A stretch of 64,000 bases of DNA from Emydura subglobosa (GCA_007922225.1 VOCO01054983.1:62001-126000), one strand, 5' to 3'; positions 44,220 to 55,662 are shown, counted from the stretch's first letter. A program made the numbers and translations. The notes: generated by a model from the letters alone, not told the origin.

Positions 44220-44760
44220 GGCCTGAAATCCATTGAGCACTTATGCAAAGAAATCTGATTTGTTCAGCCACCATAAATCAAAATTTGCAGTTTAGAAAAA
44301 GATAAAAAAATTAAAATAAAACAAGTCAAGAAGGCTGAGTTATCACAGCTTTGTTATAGAGCTTTCTCCAGCTCATATCCAGTAAACTAAGAACAACAAT
44401 GCAGCTTATCCCCCTGAGACTTTCCTCACACGGCACATTTGTAAAAAATTATTATTTAGAAATAAGTAGGATACCTTTTCCCCTCTCTCTCTCTCCAACT
44501 TGATTTACAAGGCGGGATTATAAATACTCACATCCCCGCGCTTGGAGTTTTATATCCTGAGCTTCTGATTTACACAAGCTGCTGGTGAATTTTAAATGCT
44601 TGGTTTTGATTTAGAAATCATTACTACAAACGTCGTATTTATCTTGAATATTTAACCGTGTCGCACACTGCTGCAAACTGGATTTAAGGGTTTCAAAATG
44701 CAATTACATAGACTACAACATATTTACAAATCATCCATATATATATATAATTTTTCTCCC
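44220..44760. promoter_or_regulatory. Candidate non-coding regulatory island
   Basis: 44480-44720 is unique-looking, AT-rich and without frames: TTTTAAATGCTTGG, GAAATCATTACTAC, GTCGTATTTATCTTG, AAAATGCAATTACATAG, then a short (TA)n at 44740. Composition resembles vertebrate conserved non-coding elements; unproven. Confidence 0.3.
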
Positions 44761-45297
44761 TGACCAGACTTTTTGATTATTAGATCAGCTATCATATACC
44801 ATATAAAGAGCTGCTTTGTGATGTCTTCCTCTCCAACATACCCCCTATTATCTCTGCAACTCTATATAAAATTCAGCTTTAAGCTCTGTTCCCAGTTCCG
44901 CAGGTCCGCCTTTGCCAGCTGCTATCGTCAGAGGCAGAGATGCCTGGAACTCAGCACGAAAGACTGTTGCCATGCAGCTGCAAACCTGGGCTAAGTTGCC
45001 TGATCTTTCATCTAAAGAAACATGGTTTGTTTGGGTTCCCCCATCCCCAGGAAGACTAAATGTTAAATGAAATTATGGAGGATTTGCCACCATTAAAAAG
45101 TCACCCCAACCTCCAAACTTGTATAAGGAAAGTAGGAGGAGTGGGAAAAGGCAAGAGTCCTTCATGATAACACAGCAAGAAGAACTGGAGATTATTATGT
45201 TTTACATTGTTTTCCACTTACGTCCTCACCTTCATTTCTTTAAAAGCCAAGACATTTGCTGTTTGATAGACAAGTAGCGTTAGGGGGGAAACCAGAT
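44761..45297. other. No gene recognised
   Basis: A 73-codon frame (44773-44994) has no domain. Otherwise unassigned. Confidence 0.4.
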
Positions 45298-45714
45298 TAA
45301 GCTGGAAAAGACGCAGGAAATTTTTCCATTCCAAAATGGGACAAAGGAAAAAAAAAAAAATCAAAACAAAACAAAATTCTTACAAAACACAATTCCTAAA
45401 ACCAGTTTCATTTTAGGTCAATCGCAATGTTTTGTTCTGAAGAAAAAAAAAAAAAAAGCCCCAAAACATTTTGCTCCCGTCTCAAACACTTTTAAGTTTT
45501 ATAAAACCCAATTAGGTTCATTTTGAAAAATTTTCCAGCATAAAAAATCAAAACGTTCCCTTCCAGACTTGTTGAAATGGGACAATTTGACACGAAGTGC
45601 TTCATTTCTTTTCTTTCAGCAAAACTTCATCAAAACCAAAACGTTTTGATTTTTGATGAAAACAGCATTTTTCATTCAAAACTAATTTCAGCGAAAAATT
45701 TCTGTCCAGATCTA
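45298..45714. mobile_element. hAT-like palindromic element, copy 2
   Basis: Ends TAAGCTGGAAAAG and TTTCTGTCCAGATCTA correspond to TAGAGCTGG and its complement. The interior is A/T-run rich with CCATTCCAAAATGGG and TTCATCAAAACC. No clear target duplication. Confidence 0.6.
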
Positions 45715-45794
45715 CATAGAAGGCACGTCATCTGCCACATGCCTTACTGTCTAGATTGGCACTTTGTGATCCACTGTCACCTCTTGTTATTTAA

Positions 45795-45905
45795 CAGGCC
45801 TAAAGGCCACAACCAGGTAAGGCCCTGTTGTGCTAGGCAGTGTACAAACACACAGTAAGTGACAGTCCTTGTCCCGAAGAAGTTTTAGTCTGAAAGATGG
45901 AACAC
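45795..45905 (-). repeat. SINE tail unit (minus)
   Basis: AAGGCCCTGTTGTGCTAGGC, AGTGTACAAACACACAGTAAG and GACAGTCCTTGTCCCGAAG. No SINE body follows within 100 bp. Confidence 0.7.
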
Positions 45906-46644
45906 AGCAGGCAGATGAGACAAAAAAGGGGGTGAGGGTTGAAGGTTCGGAGATTGGGTAACAAATACGCACAGTTCATAGCGGGTCAGGAGCACTGATC
46001 ACAGCTCTCCACGGGCCTAGCCATTTTCAGGGTGCAGTTTGGTCTATGCATTATGGTACAGGTGAGTTTCAACAGTGACTTCAAGGAGGACAAGGTGAAA
46101 TCTTAATGGATTTTGACTGGGAGCTTTCCCCACTTGTTAGGGGAAGTAAGTAGCTATGCTGGCCCCAGAGTCAGGGACTGAATTGTGACTCCTACTCCCC
46201 ACTTTGCCCTTTGTTTCCTGGGGGAAGCAAACTGCGCTGATCCTTTTCCTGGCACTGCTCATTTCCCCCGCCCCATCAGCTCACCCTTGAACTGGCTCCT
46301 CTGCACAGGGATCAATTTCACCCAATTAGCGTTATGGAAAAAAAACCCCAAAACCAGCCACCAGAGTCATTTGCAAGGTGATGCAGGCAGCACATATTGA
46401 GCTCCCTGCACTTTTCAGGCTTAGGTCTGTATTAAAACTTCATGTACAGTGTGGTCCTCTGACAGCCACTTGTTCAAGAGAGAAGGATTAATCTGAATCA
46501 GATCTCAACTAGAATTGAATTAGCCTCTCCTACTTCTGCCCTGACAGTATCCCAAGAGCACTGGGCCGGTGGGGAGTGGGAAGAGAGCGGAATTTACTTT
46601 AATTAACAACGATTGGAAGAGGGAAATGAACTGGCAGCTCCTTA
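45906..46644. other. No gene recognised
   Basis: Unassigned. Confidence 0.4.
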
Positions 46645-47205
46645 GTATCTATTTTAGGTATTAGTACAGACCCCATTTCTTATATTATTTGAGCACCTCA
46701 CAGTTTTTAATGGATTTACCCTAAAATCCCTGCGAGGTAAGGAAGAGCTGTTACCCCATTTTATGGACAGCACATAAAGAGACCTAGGATACGCCTACAC
46801 TGCCAAAAAAAAAAAAAAAAGGAAGAAACAGAAAGAATTTGCAGCAGCAAGTCTCAGAACCTGGGTCAACTGACTTGGGCTGGTGCTACAGAGCTAAAAA
46901 TAGGAGTGTAGATGTTCCCACTTGGGTTGGAGCCTGGCCTTTGAGACCCTCTCCTGTTTCAGAGATCCAGACTGGCCAGGAACGTCTACACAGCTAATTT
47001 TAGCCCCATAGCATGAACCTGCAAACCTGAGTCGGTTGACCTAGGCTTGGAGACTCACTGCTGCAGTTCTTTCTCTGCAGTGCAAACATACCCTAAGGGA
47101 CTGGGCCAAGGTCACAGAGGAAGACTATGCCAGAGCAAGGGATTTAACCCAAGTCTCCCCAGTTCCAGGCTAGCACCCTACCCACCAGCTCACACTTCCT
47201 CTTAC
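46645..47205 (-). mobile_element. MIR-like SINE (minus) split by a MITE
   Basis: The 3' part ends at 46786 (TGCGAGGTAAGGAAGAGC, TTATGGACAGCACATAAAG, AGACCTA). The 5' part from 47094 reads TAAGGGACTGGGCCAAGG, CAGAGCAAGGGATTTAACCC and CTAGCACCCTACCCACC. Interrupted at the same position as the copy at 25.4 kb. Confidence 0.8.
46787..47093. mobile_element. Palindromic MITE (GGATACGCCTACACTGC ends)
   Basis: GGATACGCCTACACTGC at the left and GCAGTGCAAACATACCC at the right are near inverted complements, flanked by CTA and TAA. Interior arms: AACCTGGGTCAACTGAC and its complement-like GAGTCGGTTGACCTAGG. A 17-A run lies near 46804. Confidence 0.8.
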
Positions 47206-47369
47206 AGTGATCTCTTCATTCTCCATAGAAGACGTTCATGTTTTTACACTGCAGTGTTTGAACAGGAGCTTTGCAGACTCCAGTAGGTGCAGAAAGCTGC
47301 TGCCTTCTTACCCTGATCCAAGCCACGAAACTCTGATTCAGATACTGAACCCCCTCATCATTCCAAGGT

Positions 47370-47765
47370 CCCTAGTTCTGGGGTTCCGGTTTGACCCATT
47401 GGCTGTGGCCGCGAGGACTAACGTGATCCTGGGATACATAAAAAGGGGAATCTTGAGCGGGATTAGAGAAGTTATTTTACCTCTCTATTTGGCACTGGTG
47501 TGACTGCTGCTGGAACACGCCCAGTTCTGGTGTCCACAGATCAAGAAGGATGTTGATGAATTGGAGAGGTTTCAGAGAAGATCCATGATAATGATTAAAG
47601 GATTAGAAAATATAGTGATTGACTCAAGGAAATAAATCTATTTAGCTTAACAAAGAGAAGGTTAAGGGGTGACTTGATCACAATTTGTAAATACCTACAC
47701 AGAGAACAAATGTTTGATAATGGGCTCTTCAATCTAGCAGAGAAAGGTTTAACATGATCCAATGA
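47370..47765 (+). mobile_element. CR1 ORF2 C-terminal region
   Basis: The plus strand encodes FDPLAVAARTN and VILGYIKRGI, then LPLYLALV, QFWCPQIKKDVDELERFQRR, IKGLEN and, after frameshifts, a YLHRE-like block. This is the CR1 segment downstream of the catalytic ADD block. It continues the order of the copy ending at 42055 but lies 5.3 kb away; one origin is possible, not shown. Confidence 0.85.
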
Positions 47766-47924
47766 TTGGAAGTTGAGGCTAGGCATGGGATACTGAACTG
47801 AGCCCCCAAAAGCCATGACAACACTATCGTAGTCCACTATTTACTCCATTAGCTCCCCTGTTCATTTCACGGTCTCAGATTCAATCTAGAGAAAACAACT
47901 GATGGTGGTAGGCTCTGCCTGCTG

Positions 47925-48125
47925 TAGCTTTGGTCAAGCCATTTCACTTCCATGTGCTTCTAATCCCATCCAACCCAGTGTCTGTCTCGTGTACTTAGAA
48001 TGTAGGATTTTCAGGGCAGAGACTTTTTCTTACTATGTGCTTGTTTATAGAGTGGCCAGCACAATGGAAACCAGATATTATCTGAGGACTCTACGCGCTA
48101 CCGTAATACAAATCGAAACCTGGGA
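47925..48125 (+). mobile_element. SINE 3' half with tail
   Basis: TTTGGTCAAGCCATTTCACTT, ATTTTCAGGGCAGAGAC, TTCTTACTATGTGCTTG, AGAGTGGCCAGCACAATGG and CGCTACCGTAATACAAAT. Confidence 0.7.
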
Positions 48126-48369
48126 GCATAGGATCTGCTAGAATCTAACTAGAGCAAACCTATGGCGCATCTTGTCCAGTATCCTGTCTAATAAATTCTT
48201 TAATAGTTGCAAGGAATTCAAATTCTACATGTATGGTCCCTACACATCCTGTAGTTAGAAGATTGCACTCTGAACGCAATGGATCTCGGCTTAGGATGCG
48301 ATAAATCACACTGTAAGTTGTTAACTTTGGTTTAGCACAATGAACACCAAGGAACAGACACACTTGGCA
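48126..48369. other. No gene; possible repeat trace
   Basis: CATCTTGTCCAGTATCCTGTC at about 48167 resembles the TCCATCTAGTCCAGT repeat at 38.28 kb, for only about 25 bp. Confidence 0.35.
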
Positions 48370-48760
48370 TCTGAGCCACGGCTATTACTAGCAAACAAAT
48401 TCCAAGTTTGCAGTCGATAATTGTTTCCAGAATCAGGCCCAAAGGCATAACCATGGAAGCAGCAATTAAAAGGTGGTTAATTAAAAGTCATTATAAAATG
48501 GTTAGTTAATTTTATACCTAACTCAGCTCTGACTTAAGTCTCCTGAATGCAGGAAAGATGGCTGCAATAGCAATCAGCAACAGCTGGGTTGGATACAGTT
48601 ATATTTACATTATTTGACTTCCCCTGTTTTCTTTTAAAGGGAAAGCTGAAGCCAGGTCTCCAAGCAACCAATCCTGGGAGGACAGGTAAGCAAGCTGTCT
48701 AATTAGCACCAGACTAATGTACTGGAAAGATACCTATGTATCTTTGCAGGTGGAATCAAT
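48370..48760. promoter_or_regulatory. Candidate non-coding island with X-box-like and CCAAT motifs
   Basis: Repeat-poor. GGTTAATTAAAAGTC and GGTTAGTTAATTTTATACC lie at 48473-48520. GTCTCC, one base, then AGCAAC at 48656-48668 matches the RFX X-box consensus with one mismatch, directly overlapping CCAAT at 48668-48672. No downstream gene is recognised. Confidence 0.3.
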
Positions 48761-48886
48761 ATTACTCAGGTGTTTGTGATTGTCTAGGTAAAGAAAGGGG
48801 TTGTGCTTTATCGCTACAAAGAGAACAAGCTAATTCTCCATTCCAAGAGTGGGAAGCCTTTTGCGTGCAGAACAGAAAGTTACGAA

Positions 48887-49244
48887 TAGAGCTGGTCTGA
48901 AATGTTTTTCCATCAAAAAAATGCCAATTTGTTGAAAGCAAAACATGTTGATTTACATAAAACTTCATTTCAATTAAATTTCAATTAGAAAAAAATGGAG
49001 TGGAACGTTTTGATTTTCCATTTCAAAATTACTTTTCATTTCCATTTTTAAAGTGTTATATTATAAGGTAAAATGAAAAAGTTGAACAGAATGAAACGGT
49101 TTGATTTTATTGCAACAAAATGCTTCAAATTTTTTTTCACGGGAAAATTCACAGTTTGGGCTTTGGTCAGTTTCAGAACAGAAAAAATTTGAGGTTGGGG
49201 AATTTCCCATGGTCCAGAAAAATCCAGTCCTCTGCCCAGCTCTA
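48887..49244. mobile_element. hAT-like palindromic element, copy 3
   Basis: Ends TAGAGCTGGTCTGAAA and TGCCCAGCTCTA are inverted complements. The interior has GAAATGTTTTTCCATC, GTTTTGATTTTCCATTTC and GGGAAAATTCACAG. Flanking 8-mers (GTTACGAA, CTCAGAAG) do not match well. Confidence 0.75.
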
Positions 49245-51174
49245 CTCAGAAGTTCTATTCCTTGTGCTGTTCATGGGCGGAACTCATATCTTGAGGTGTA
49301 TTCATCACTTAAATCCTATCCGAGGGACTAAATGATGCATAAAACCTTGTGCTGGACTTCTGTATAATGGGCAAATTACACTAAATGTGCTTTTTATCCG
49401 ATGGCCATTGTATCTGCGTGCACACAGCTTCAGATGGTAGCTGGGTCATTCCAGTTTAAGTTGGAGCACACTGAATTTTCTGAAGGGTGGGATAAGGTTC
49501 CATAGTGTGAATACTATTAATAATGAGTCAACACACTTGTCCATTGGTAAAGTGCCCACATGGGGAAGAAATAACAGTGACTGAAAACATAATGCAGAGG
49601 CAAGGAGCTAAAATTTACTTTATTCTCCTCCTCTTTCCTGTTATATCTTCAAGGCAGGAGGCGGAGGGGGAAAAAAACTTCTTACAAGAGAAGCAGAGGC
49701 ACTTTAAATAAATTGCTCCATCTGACCAAGAAAACCTGCTAAGCATAAATTGCCTTGTTTGACAAATATTGAGGTATGAATAGGCTTAGGAAAATGGTAA
49801 TTTAGCATTTTTCAGTAACTGTGATTGGTTAGACACCCCTCAGCTGGGCTGCTGAGAAGACAGAAACATATTATAACTTTAGTTTCCACTATACCACAAA
49901 AAATTTGCTTGCTTGTGCCCTCTCTCTCTTTCTGTGGCAAATATTGTTCTAAATTACATGTGTACAACCGAAGCTGATCCTAAAACAATTCACACAGTGA
50001 GATTGCATATGGACTTCTTTTTACTTCAGGGCATCTATTTTGAGGGCTAAATTGGACTTACGGGGTGCCCAGTCCATGAACTAGCTTTCTGCAAAGAGGT
50101 AAATTTCATCTGCCCAGAAAGCAGAATTTGGTCCATAACATTGGTGGCCTGAAGAGATAAAACAAGACCATCCACAGGTAAGACTTTGCTTTGGCAGGCA
50201 AGGAAAAATCAATGGTTTTGGTTGATTGATTCATATCTTTCACTTTGCTCCCTACTTTAGGGTTGGGATTTGCAAAGGAGCCAAAGGGAGTTGGATATCT
50301 AACTTTGAAAATCCCAGTCTAAGTAAAATAACATGATGAGACAGTGAAAACTCAAAAGGCTCACTACTGAGTTATCAGTAATATAATTTCCTCTCCACTG
50401 AACATTGCTTAATTTTACTTGTTCCTTAATATTATACATTGGTTAACTCTTCAAAGAACAGTATAACTTAACTAGATGTGGTAAAAGTCCACTAACCAGC
50501 TTAGCTGAAATTTTGAATTTGGAAAGTAACAAAGAGAATGTGACTTTTTTTTTTTTTTTTAAAAAGGACAGCTAACAGATTTGATGCAAGGATCTAATTG
50601 GTGCCATTAAGAGGGTATGCTAAGACGGCAAAAGATGGAAGCTTTTTATTATTCCACAACATGTTTATATTTTATTGCTAATAATTACAGAGAAGTGTCA
50701 TCTTCCCTCCCCCTTTCTTTTATTGCTTCAAGACCTTCCAGGTTAACTATGTTGTCAAGAGGATGTCAAAAATCCACCAGTAAAATGATGTTTCTCATTA
50801 GGAGATCTAATCAATTTCACGTGGTATCTTTCATCCACCCTAGTATATCAACATATACGCACTATAAATGGAAAAAATTTATTTTTCTGTCACACTATAT
50901 TATACCAGGCTGCTTTTGCCACTACGTTTTAGAACTTGTCAGCAATTCAGTTACAACCTCTTATTTCCAGGGCTTTATATCAGAGCCATAAAAAATTCAC
51001 TTCTGGATGACACTGGATGTGCATTTTTCTTATCAGGATCAATTATATTTATTTAGAACGTTTTTTCATTGATTTAAGATGCCCTAGCCTCCTCAGGAAT
51101 TGTTAAAATTAGAGATGGATCCTGGATCATAACCCTGTATCTAAACACTTTTGAAGTTTGAAAAGGTTGATTGC
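49245..51174. other. No gene recognised; MITE halves
   Basis: About 50095-50142 (AAAGAGGTAAATTTCATCTGC, GCAGAATTTGGTCC) and 50258-50326 (TGGGATTTGCAAAGGAGCC, ACTTTGAAAATCCCAG) are MITE pieces. A T16 run lies near 50546. A 124-codon frame at 50617-50991 has no recognisable domain. Confidence 0.4.
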
Positions 51175-51375
51175 TTAAGAACATAAGGATGGTCATAGTG
51201 AGTCAGATCAATGGTTCATCTAGCCCAGTATCCTGTCTCCTGACAGTGGCCAACGCCAGGTGCTTTGGATGTGAACAGAACAGGGCAATTTATCAAGTGA
51301 TCCATCCCCTGTTCTTCAGTCCCAGATTCTAGCATTCAGAGGTTTAGGGACACCCAGAGCATTTGGTAAACTTTG
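51175..51375 (+). mobile_element. Amniote interspersed repeat (GGTTCATCTAGCCCAGTATCC)
   Basis: AAGAACATAAGGATGGTCAT, GTGAGTCAGATCAATGG, TAGCCCAGTATCCTGTCTCC, CAGTGGCCAACGCCAGGTGC and GATCCATCCCCTGTTC follow the pattern of a very common reptile repeat. Confidence 0.75.
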
Positions 51376-51429
51376 TAGATCAGAACAATATCGGCTGCAA
51401 TTCTGCCACACTCACACACATGGCATGTG

Positions 51430-51585
51430 TGGAATCACTATCATTGTAGGTTTTTAAGACCAGGTTAGATAAACATTTCTTGTGGAGGGTCTAGTCAGAC
51501 TTGGTCCTGCCTCTGTGCAGGAGGAATGGATTAGATGACCTCTTGAGGTTCCTTCCAGTCCTACATTTCTATGGCTCTATGTGCT
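51430..51585 (+). mobile_element. CR1 C-terminus and 3' UTR end
   Basis: TTTTTAAGACCAGGTTAGATA (VFKTRLD-type codons), CTTGGTCCTGCCTCTGTGC, GGATTAGATGACCTCTTGAGG, CCTTCCAGTCCTACATTTC and TATGGCTCTATG, i.e. the CR1 3' end with its TCTATG-type terminus. Confidence 0.85.
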
Positions 51586-52659
51586 TAACTCTATGCATGC
51601 AAGTCATCCCAATGTGTCATGTTAAGCCAGCGCATAAGCATTTGCAAGATCGGGGCTATGGTTACAATAGGAAGATAAGACACAAGTACAAGTTTTTGAA
51701 AGAATCCTCTTCAGTAGTTAAAATTCTACATCGAGTCCTTTGTCTTATTTGTTGACATAGGGACTTCAGTGGGTTCTGCTGGCTCTCTGAACGGGGCTGT
51801 TTCTATCATAAATGATAAACAGGAGGAGAAGGAAGAAAGTACAATAATTACTAACCCCAAATAGTTAAAGCTAGATGAAAAATACCAAAGGAAAAGGAAA
51901 TTTCCAGAAATATTCATTCATTCATGAATTCACTTTCAGTCATGCCAACGTCCAGCTCTCAGGTTTGCTTTCCAAAAGCATTCGAGTAATCAAGTTTCAC
52001 TGTTAAAAACATCTGTGGAAAGGCAAGTGTCAAAATGGCGCACACAATGTTTTTAATCTCATATGCATACAAGTTTCCGCCCCAGAACAGCTGCATGATT
52101 TTCCAGTCAGGACACAAATAATGTGAGGTGCCTTACCAGACGTATCGTAAGATAAGCACCACGGAGCCCAGGTCTCACAAATTTGCAATCCTATCCGTAG
52201 AGTAAAAAATTCAAGCAACAAATAACATTGGAAAAAGTCATACTGTGCTTACAGAATTCAGCTGCTTTTAAAGTCATCACAGTTGAATTACACCCCTGTG
52301 CAGAGAGCTAGTATGTGGCCTATTTATCACTTAAGTCTTTCTTGAGCCCAAGAGTCTTGAAGTGGTGCATAGATCTTGTGCTGCCCTTTCTCAAAGAGGT
52401 GAATTTCACCCCAACTGAATTATTCTTTGCAAAATAGTCTCCCAGATGTAATTACCTTAGCACACATCAACAAAAGAGGGATGTGAGTGGAGGACAGTAT
52501 TAAAAAGTTATTAAAAATCTTAATTTCTTTGTTCACAAAATGTTCATTTCTTGCAATTCATAAACAGCGTGCATGTCTATTTAAATAAATGCAATTTCAA
52601 ATAACACTATTAAAAATAACCAAAACAATAAATATAATGTGGTGCCATTAAAAATAATC
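51586..52659. other. No gene recognised; MITE half
   Basis: About 52385-52425 (TTTCTCAAAGAGGTGAATTT, CACCCCAACTGAA) matches the MITE half at 50.1 kb. 52500-52640 is AT-rich and unique-looking. Confidence 0.4.
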
Positions 52660-52746
52660 GGCCAGATCCTCAGTTAGTGTAAATCAGGCTAGTTCAATTG
52701 ACTTTAGTGGAGCTATTCTGATTTACACCAGTTGTGGGCCTGGTCC
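52660..52746. repeat. Palindromic MITE (GGCCAGATCCTCAG arms)
   Basis: GGCCAGATCCTCAGTTAGTG and TAAATCAGGCTAGTTCAATT on the left. AGCTATTCTGATTTACACCA and GTTGTGGGCCTGGTCC on the right are their complements around GACTTTAGTGG. Confidence 0.8.
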
Positions 52747-53144
52747 AAAATTAATAGTTCTTGATTTCTATGGTAGATGAGACAAAGATTTTAAATTCAA
52801 GATTAAAGCTTCAGTGTTTGGGAAAAATCCATTTGAACTGCACAAGTGGAACTGCTCAGTGTGCTCATATTCTCCTACATAACTCTTTGGCTGTCAATAT
52901 TATAATCTAACTGCCTTTGAAATTTCAATTAAAAACCAAAAACTATAAATGAAGATCACCCAAAATACATCCAAAATGCATTTTTAATCGATTATTACAA
53001 AAGTACCTCTAACTAATTTGGAATTGTATCCTATATGTTAACTGGATTCCTATACTCTATCATTCGAGGGAATAATCCATACATTTCCCTGACCAAGACC
53101 TAAGTAAAAAGAGGGAAAAAAAACCAGCCTTGTGCTTAGGTTAA
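52747..53144. promoter_or_regulatory. Candidate AT-rich non-coding island
   Basis: AAATTTCAATTAAAAACC, CATTTTTAATCGATTATTAC and CTAACTAATTTGG with no recognised repeat. Composition-based suggestion only. Confidence 0.25.
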
Positions 53145-53475
53145 AATTCCTGACTGAGAATCAGAAGTTCTGCACTCAATTTCCAACTCTGCCACAGATT
53201 TCTTAGGTGACCCTGGGCAACCCATATAAACCCTGATTCAGCAAAGCACTTGAGCACATGTCTTCAATAGACAATTTAACTATGTGTTTAAGTGCTCTGC
53301 TGAACTGGGACTTTGATCTCTGTGCTTCAGTTTTTCCTCTGTAACACACTTTGTCTATTTAGACTTCAGGCTGTTTGCGGCATGGACTGTCTCTTACCAT
53401 GTGTATGTTCAATACCTAATGCAATGGGTTTCTTATCTTGATGGCAGCTTCCTATTGCAGTACAAATTATTCATG
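53145..53475 (+). mobile_element. MIR-like SINE split by a MITE
   Basis: Body GACTGAGAATCAGAAGTTC, CAACTCTGCCACAGATTTC and GTGACCCTGGGCAACCCATA runs to 53229. It resumes at about 53311 (TTTGATCTCTGTGCTTCAG, GACTGTCTCTTACCATGTG, AGTACAAATTATTCATG). The split lies at the CACTTAATCTCT site. Confidence 0.8.
53230..53313. mobile_element. Palindromic MITE (CCCTGATTCAGCAAAGC ends)
   Basis: CCCTGATTCAGCAAAGCACTT and GTGTTTAAGTGCTCTGCTGA with ACTGGGACT are inverted complements. Inserted in a SINE; same family as 34510-34615. Confidence 0.8.
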
Positions 53476-54869
53476 ATAACATAGCATTATATTTAGAATA
53501 ATCTTAGGTAGAAAAATTAATGAGGGACATGAACAATTTTGGAGAATCCCAGACCCCACAAGCAGACAGAAAAAATACTGTTGAGGTTCAATAAACTGAT
53601 AAACTTCTTTAATTCAACAACCCACTCCTTCTGCTGAGCTAATACCTCTGTAAGTTTGCACCTGATAGTAAATCGTCGCTGCAGTGTAAACAGTTTGCTA
53701 TGCGGGTTGGCTGAGCCTATTTCATAATCAACTAATTTAAAAGGACGATGGCAAATCTCTGATAATTATGCAAAATAATGAAAAGATGGGGGCTGATTTA
53801 GGGTTTATTAGCCTTTGAAGTTCCTCATTAACCATATTAGTTTCCTGCACCAGATCCCACTGGGGAAGTATTGCTGCTGTACTACAACATACCAAGACAA
53901 AGATCGATCTAATACTTTTAACTACAATCACACCTGAATTTTGTGACCTTAGAAACCTCAGTGCATTAAATCAAATGTTTTTAGCCTCTTTTCTCTCTAC
54001 AATATATTATATATTCCTTATTCAGTGGTAATGTATTTCTGTTAAAAGACTTCCTGGAGTGCGGTGATCAGCACTACATACAGTTCTAAATGGAATAGTG
54101 CTTGCTGAATTTTCTGAGGCATCATTCTTGTCTATAATGGGAAGAAACAGTGCACAAGATATTTTTCCCCTCACTGGCAAATGATCTAGGACACCAGCCA
54201 AAAGAATTGTGTGCCATGCATGGATGCTTCAGTGAGAATGTCAGTCCATGCACAGTTCTCTTTGGTCCATGCTTATGCTGGATACCTATCAGCTCAACTC
54301 CCAGGTCTGACAACCTCAGAGGGTTTTTTTAAGATTCAGAACTTTTCTTCAATATTTATATTTATTTATACGGTATCCATATTGTATTCAGGCTTCCTCC
54401 AGGCTGTACTCTGCGTTGTCTCCCACAGAGGCTCAGCACTCTGAGCCATTACCACTTCTTCACCTGGATGTCTGCCCATCTCCCTGACACTTCTATCAAT
54501 AGCCACTGCTGTGGGACTCTATAGCTTGACCAGGAGGACCACAATGTCTGCTCACATCCATGTTCAGGGATCTCCTGTTAACCAGTTCAGATAAAGTAAG
54601 AACTGACCTATAAACTCAAAACCAAAAAGACTTTCTGGAAGTGTGGTTTGCTTTTCTCTCCTTGTTACTTTTAATTTACATTGTATGCCAGGGTTCTGCT
54701 CAGAAGAATCAAATATCACAAGATTCGGTTTGGTTTTTTTTCCCCTCCCAAGACCAAAAGAATACAGAAGCAGGAATCTAACCAGAGAGCAGAGCCTATT
54801 CTTAGATTTCCAGCCTTGGTTTCCAGGCCTGAGGGGCTTGAATAATCATCAGAAGTTTCCCATTTGTCT
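53476..54869. other. No gene recognised
   Basis: AT-rich, unassigned. Short frames only. Confidence 0.4.
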
Positions 54870-54877
54870 ATCTAGAT

Positions 54878-55372
54878 CAGTGGTTCTTTTGGCCCGTGGG
54901 GTCTTTCAAAGTGGCCCACCACTAGCTGCAGAAAGGAGCCACTGTCTAAGGACCCAGGCAGAGCACACAGACTGGTGCAGCTCCTTGCTGCAGCCAAGGG
55001 GACGGGAGATCAGCGCTCCCCTTCCCCTGGCTGTAGCAGGGAGCACGGCAAAGCGCTCCACCTGGGTCCATAGGTGCTCGGGTTCCTACTAGAGCGAGAA
55101 GGAAGGTAGCACTGATCTCCTGTCCCCCCTGCCTGCAGAAGGGAGCCACCGCCTAGGGACCCAGGTGGAACACACAGGGCTACAGGACACTTGCAGTTTC
55201 CCTGCTGCAGCCAGGGGAACAGGAGCTCAGCCAGGAGGCAGCCTCCTCGCTGAACTTCTTCCACCTGGCTGCAGTGGGGGGTGGGAGGGTGCTGCTGGTG
55301 GAGACTGGTGGCCCGTCAGTGTTGTAAAAATGATATCCGTGGCCCTCACGCCAAAATGGTTGGAAACCACTG
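54878..55372. mobile_element. hAT (Charlie-like) element with internal repeated units
   Basis: Left end CAGTGGTTCTTTTGGCCC and right end AATGGTTGGAAACCACTG are inverted complements of the CAGTGGTTCTCAA type. Flanks ATCTAGAT (54870-54877) and ATCTAGCC (55373-55380) match at 6 of 8 positions, the hAT duplication length. The interior is GC-rich and made of a unit (CTGCAGAAAGGAGCCAC...GACCCAGG...GGGAGATCAG) seen forward at about 54925-55045, inverted at 55030-55140 and forward again at 55133-55280. The frames there are by-products. Confidence 0.85.
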
Positions 55373-55380
55373 ATCTAGCC

Positions 55381-55662
55381 TGTAATTCCTTGGGAGGAGG
55401 TATTGGTTCAATGCACAGTGCCTAACACAGAATAAAACCCCCAATCGTTGTTGGGTCCTGGCAGTGCTACAGTAATACAACTAAATAAAAAGATGATATA
55501 ATAGTGCATGACCTTGTCTCCTATTCTTAGAGCATATCCATCAGTTCAGAGGGTCTGCAGTGAACAGAAACTTAGTAATTCATAAAACAAACAATAAGCT
55601 TCTAATTAAAGCCACCCTGCTTGGCTTTCACAGTTTTGTTTGCAAGGATGATGGAATTCTTG
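55381..55662. other. No gene; possible SINE tail
   Basis: GTGCCTAACACAGAATAAAA and GTGCTACAGTAATACAACTAA at 55420-55490 resemble a diverged SINE tail. Otherwise unassigned. Confidence 0.45.

Noticed and set aside
54643..55092. 149-codon plus-strand frame
   Set aside because: It crosses the left end of a hAT element and its GC-rich internal repeats; stop-free by composition.
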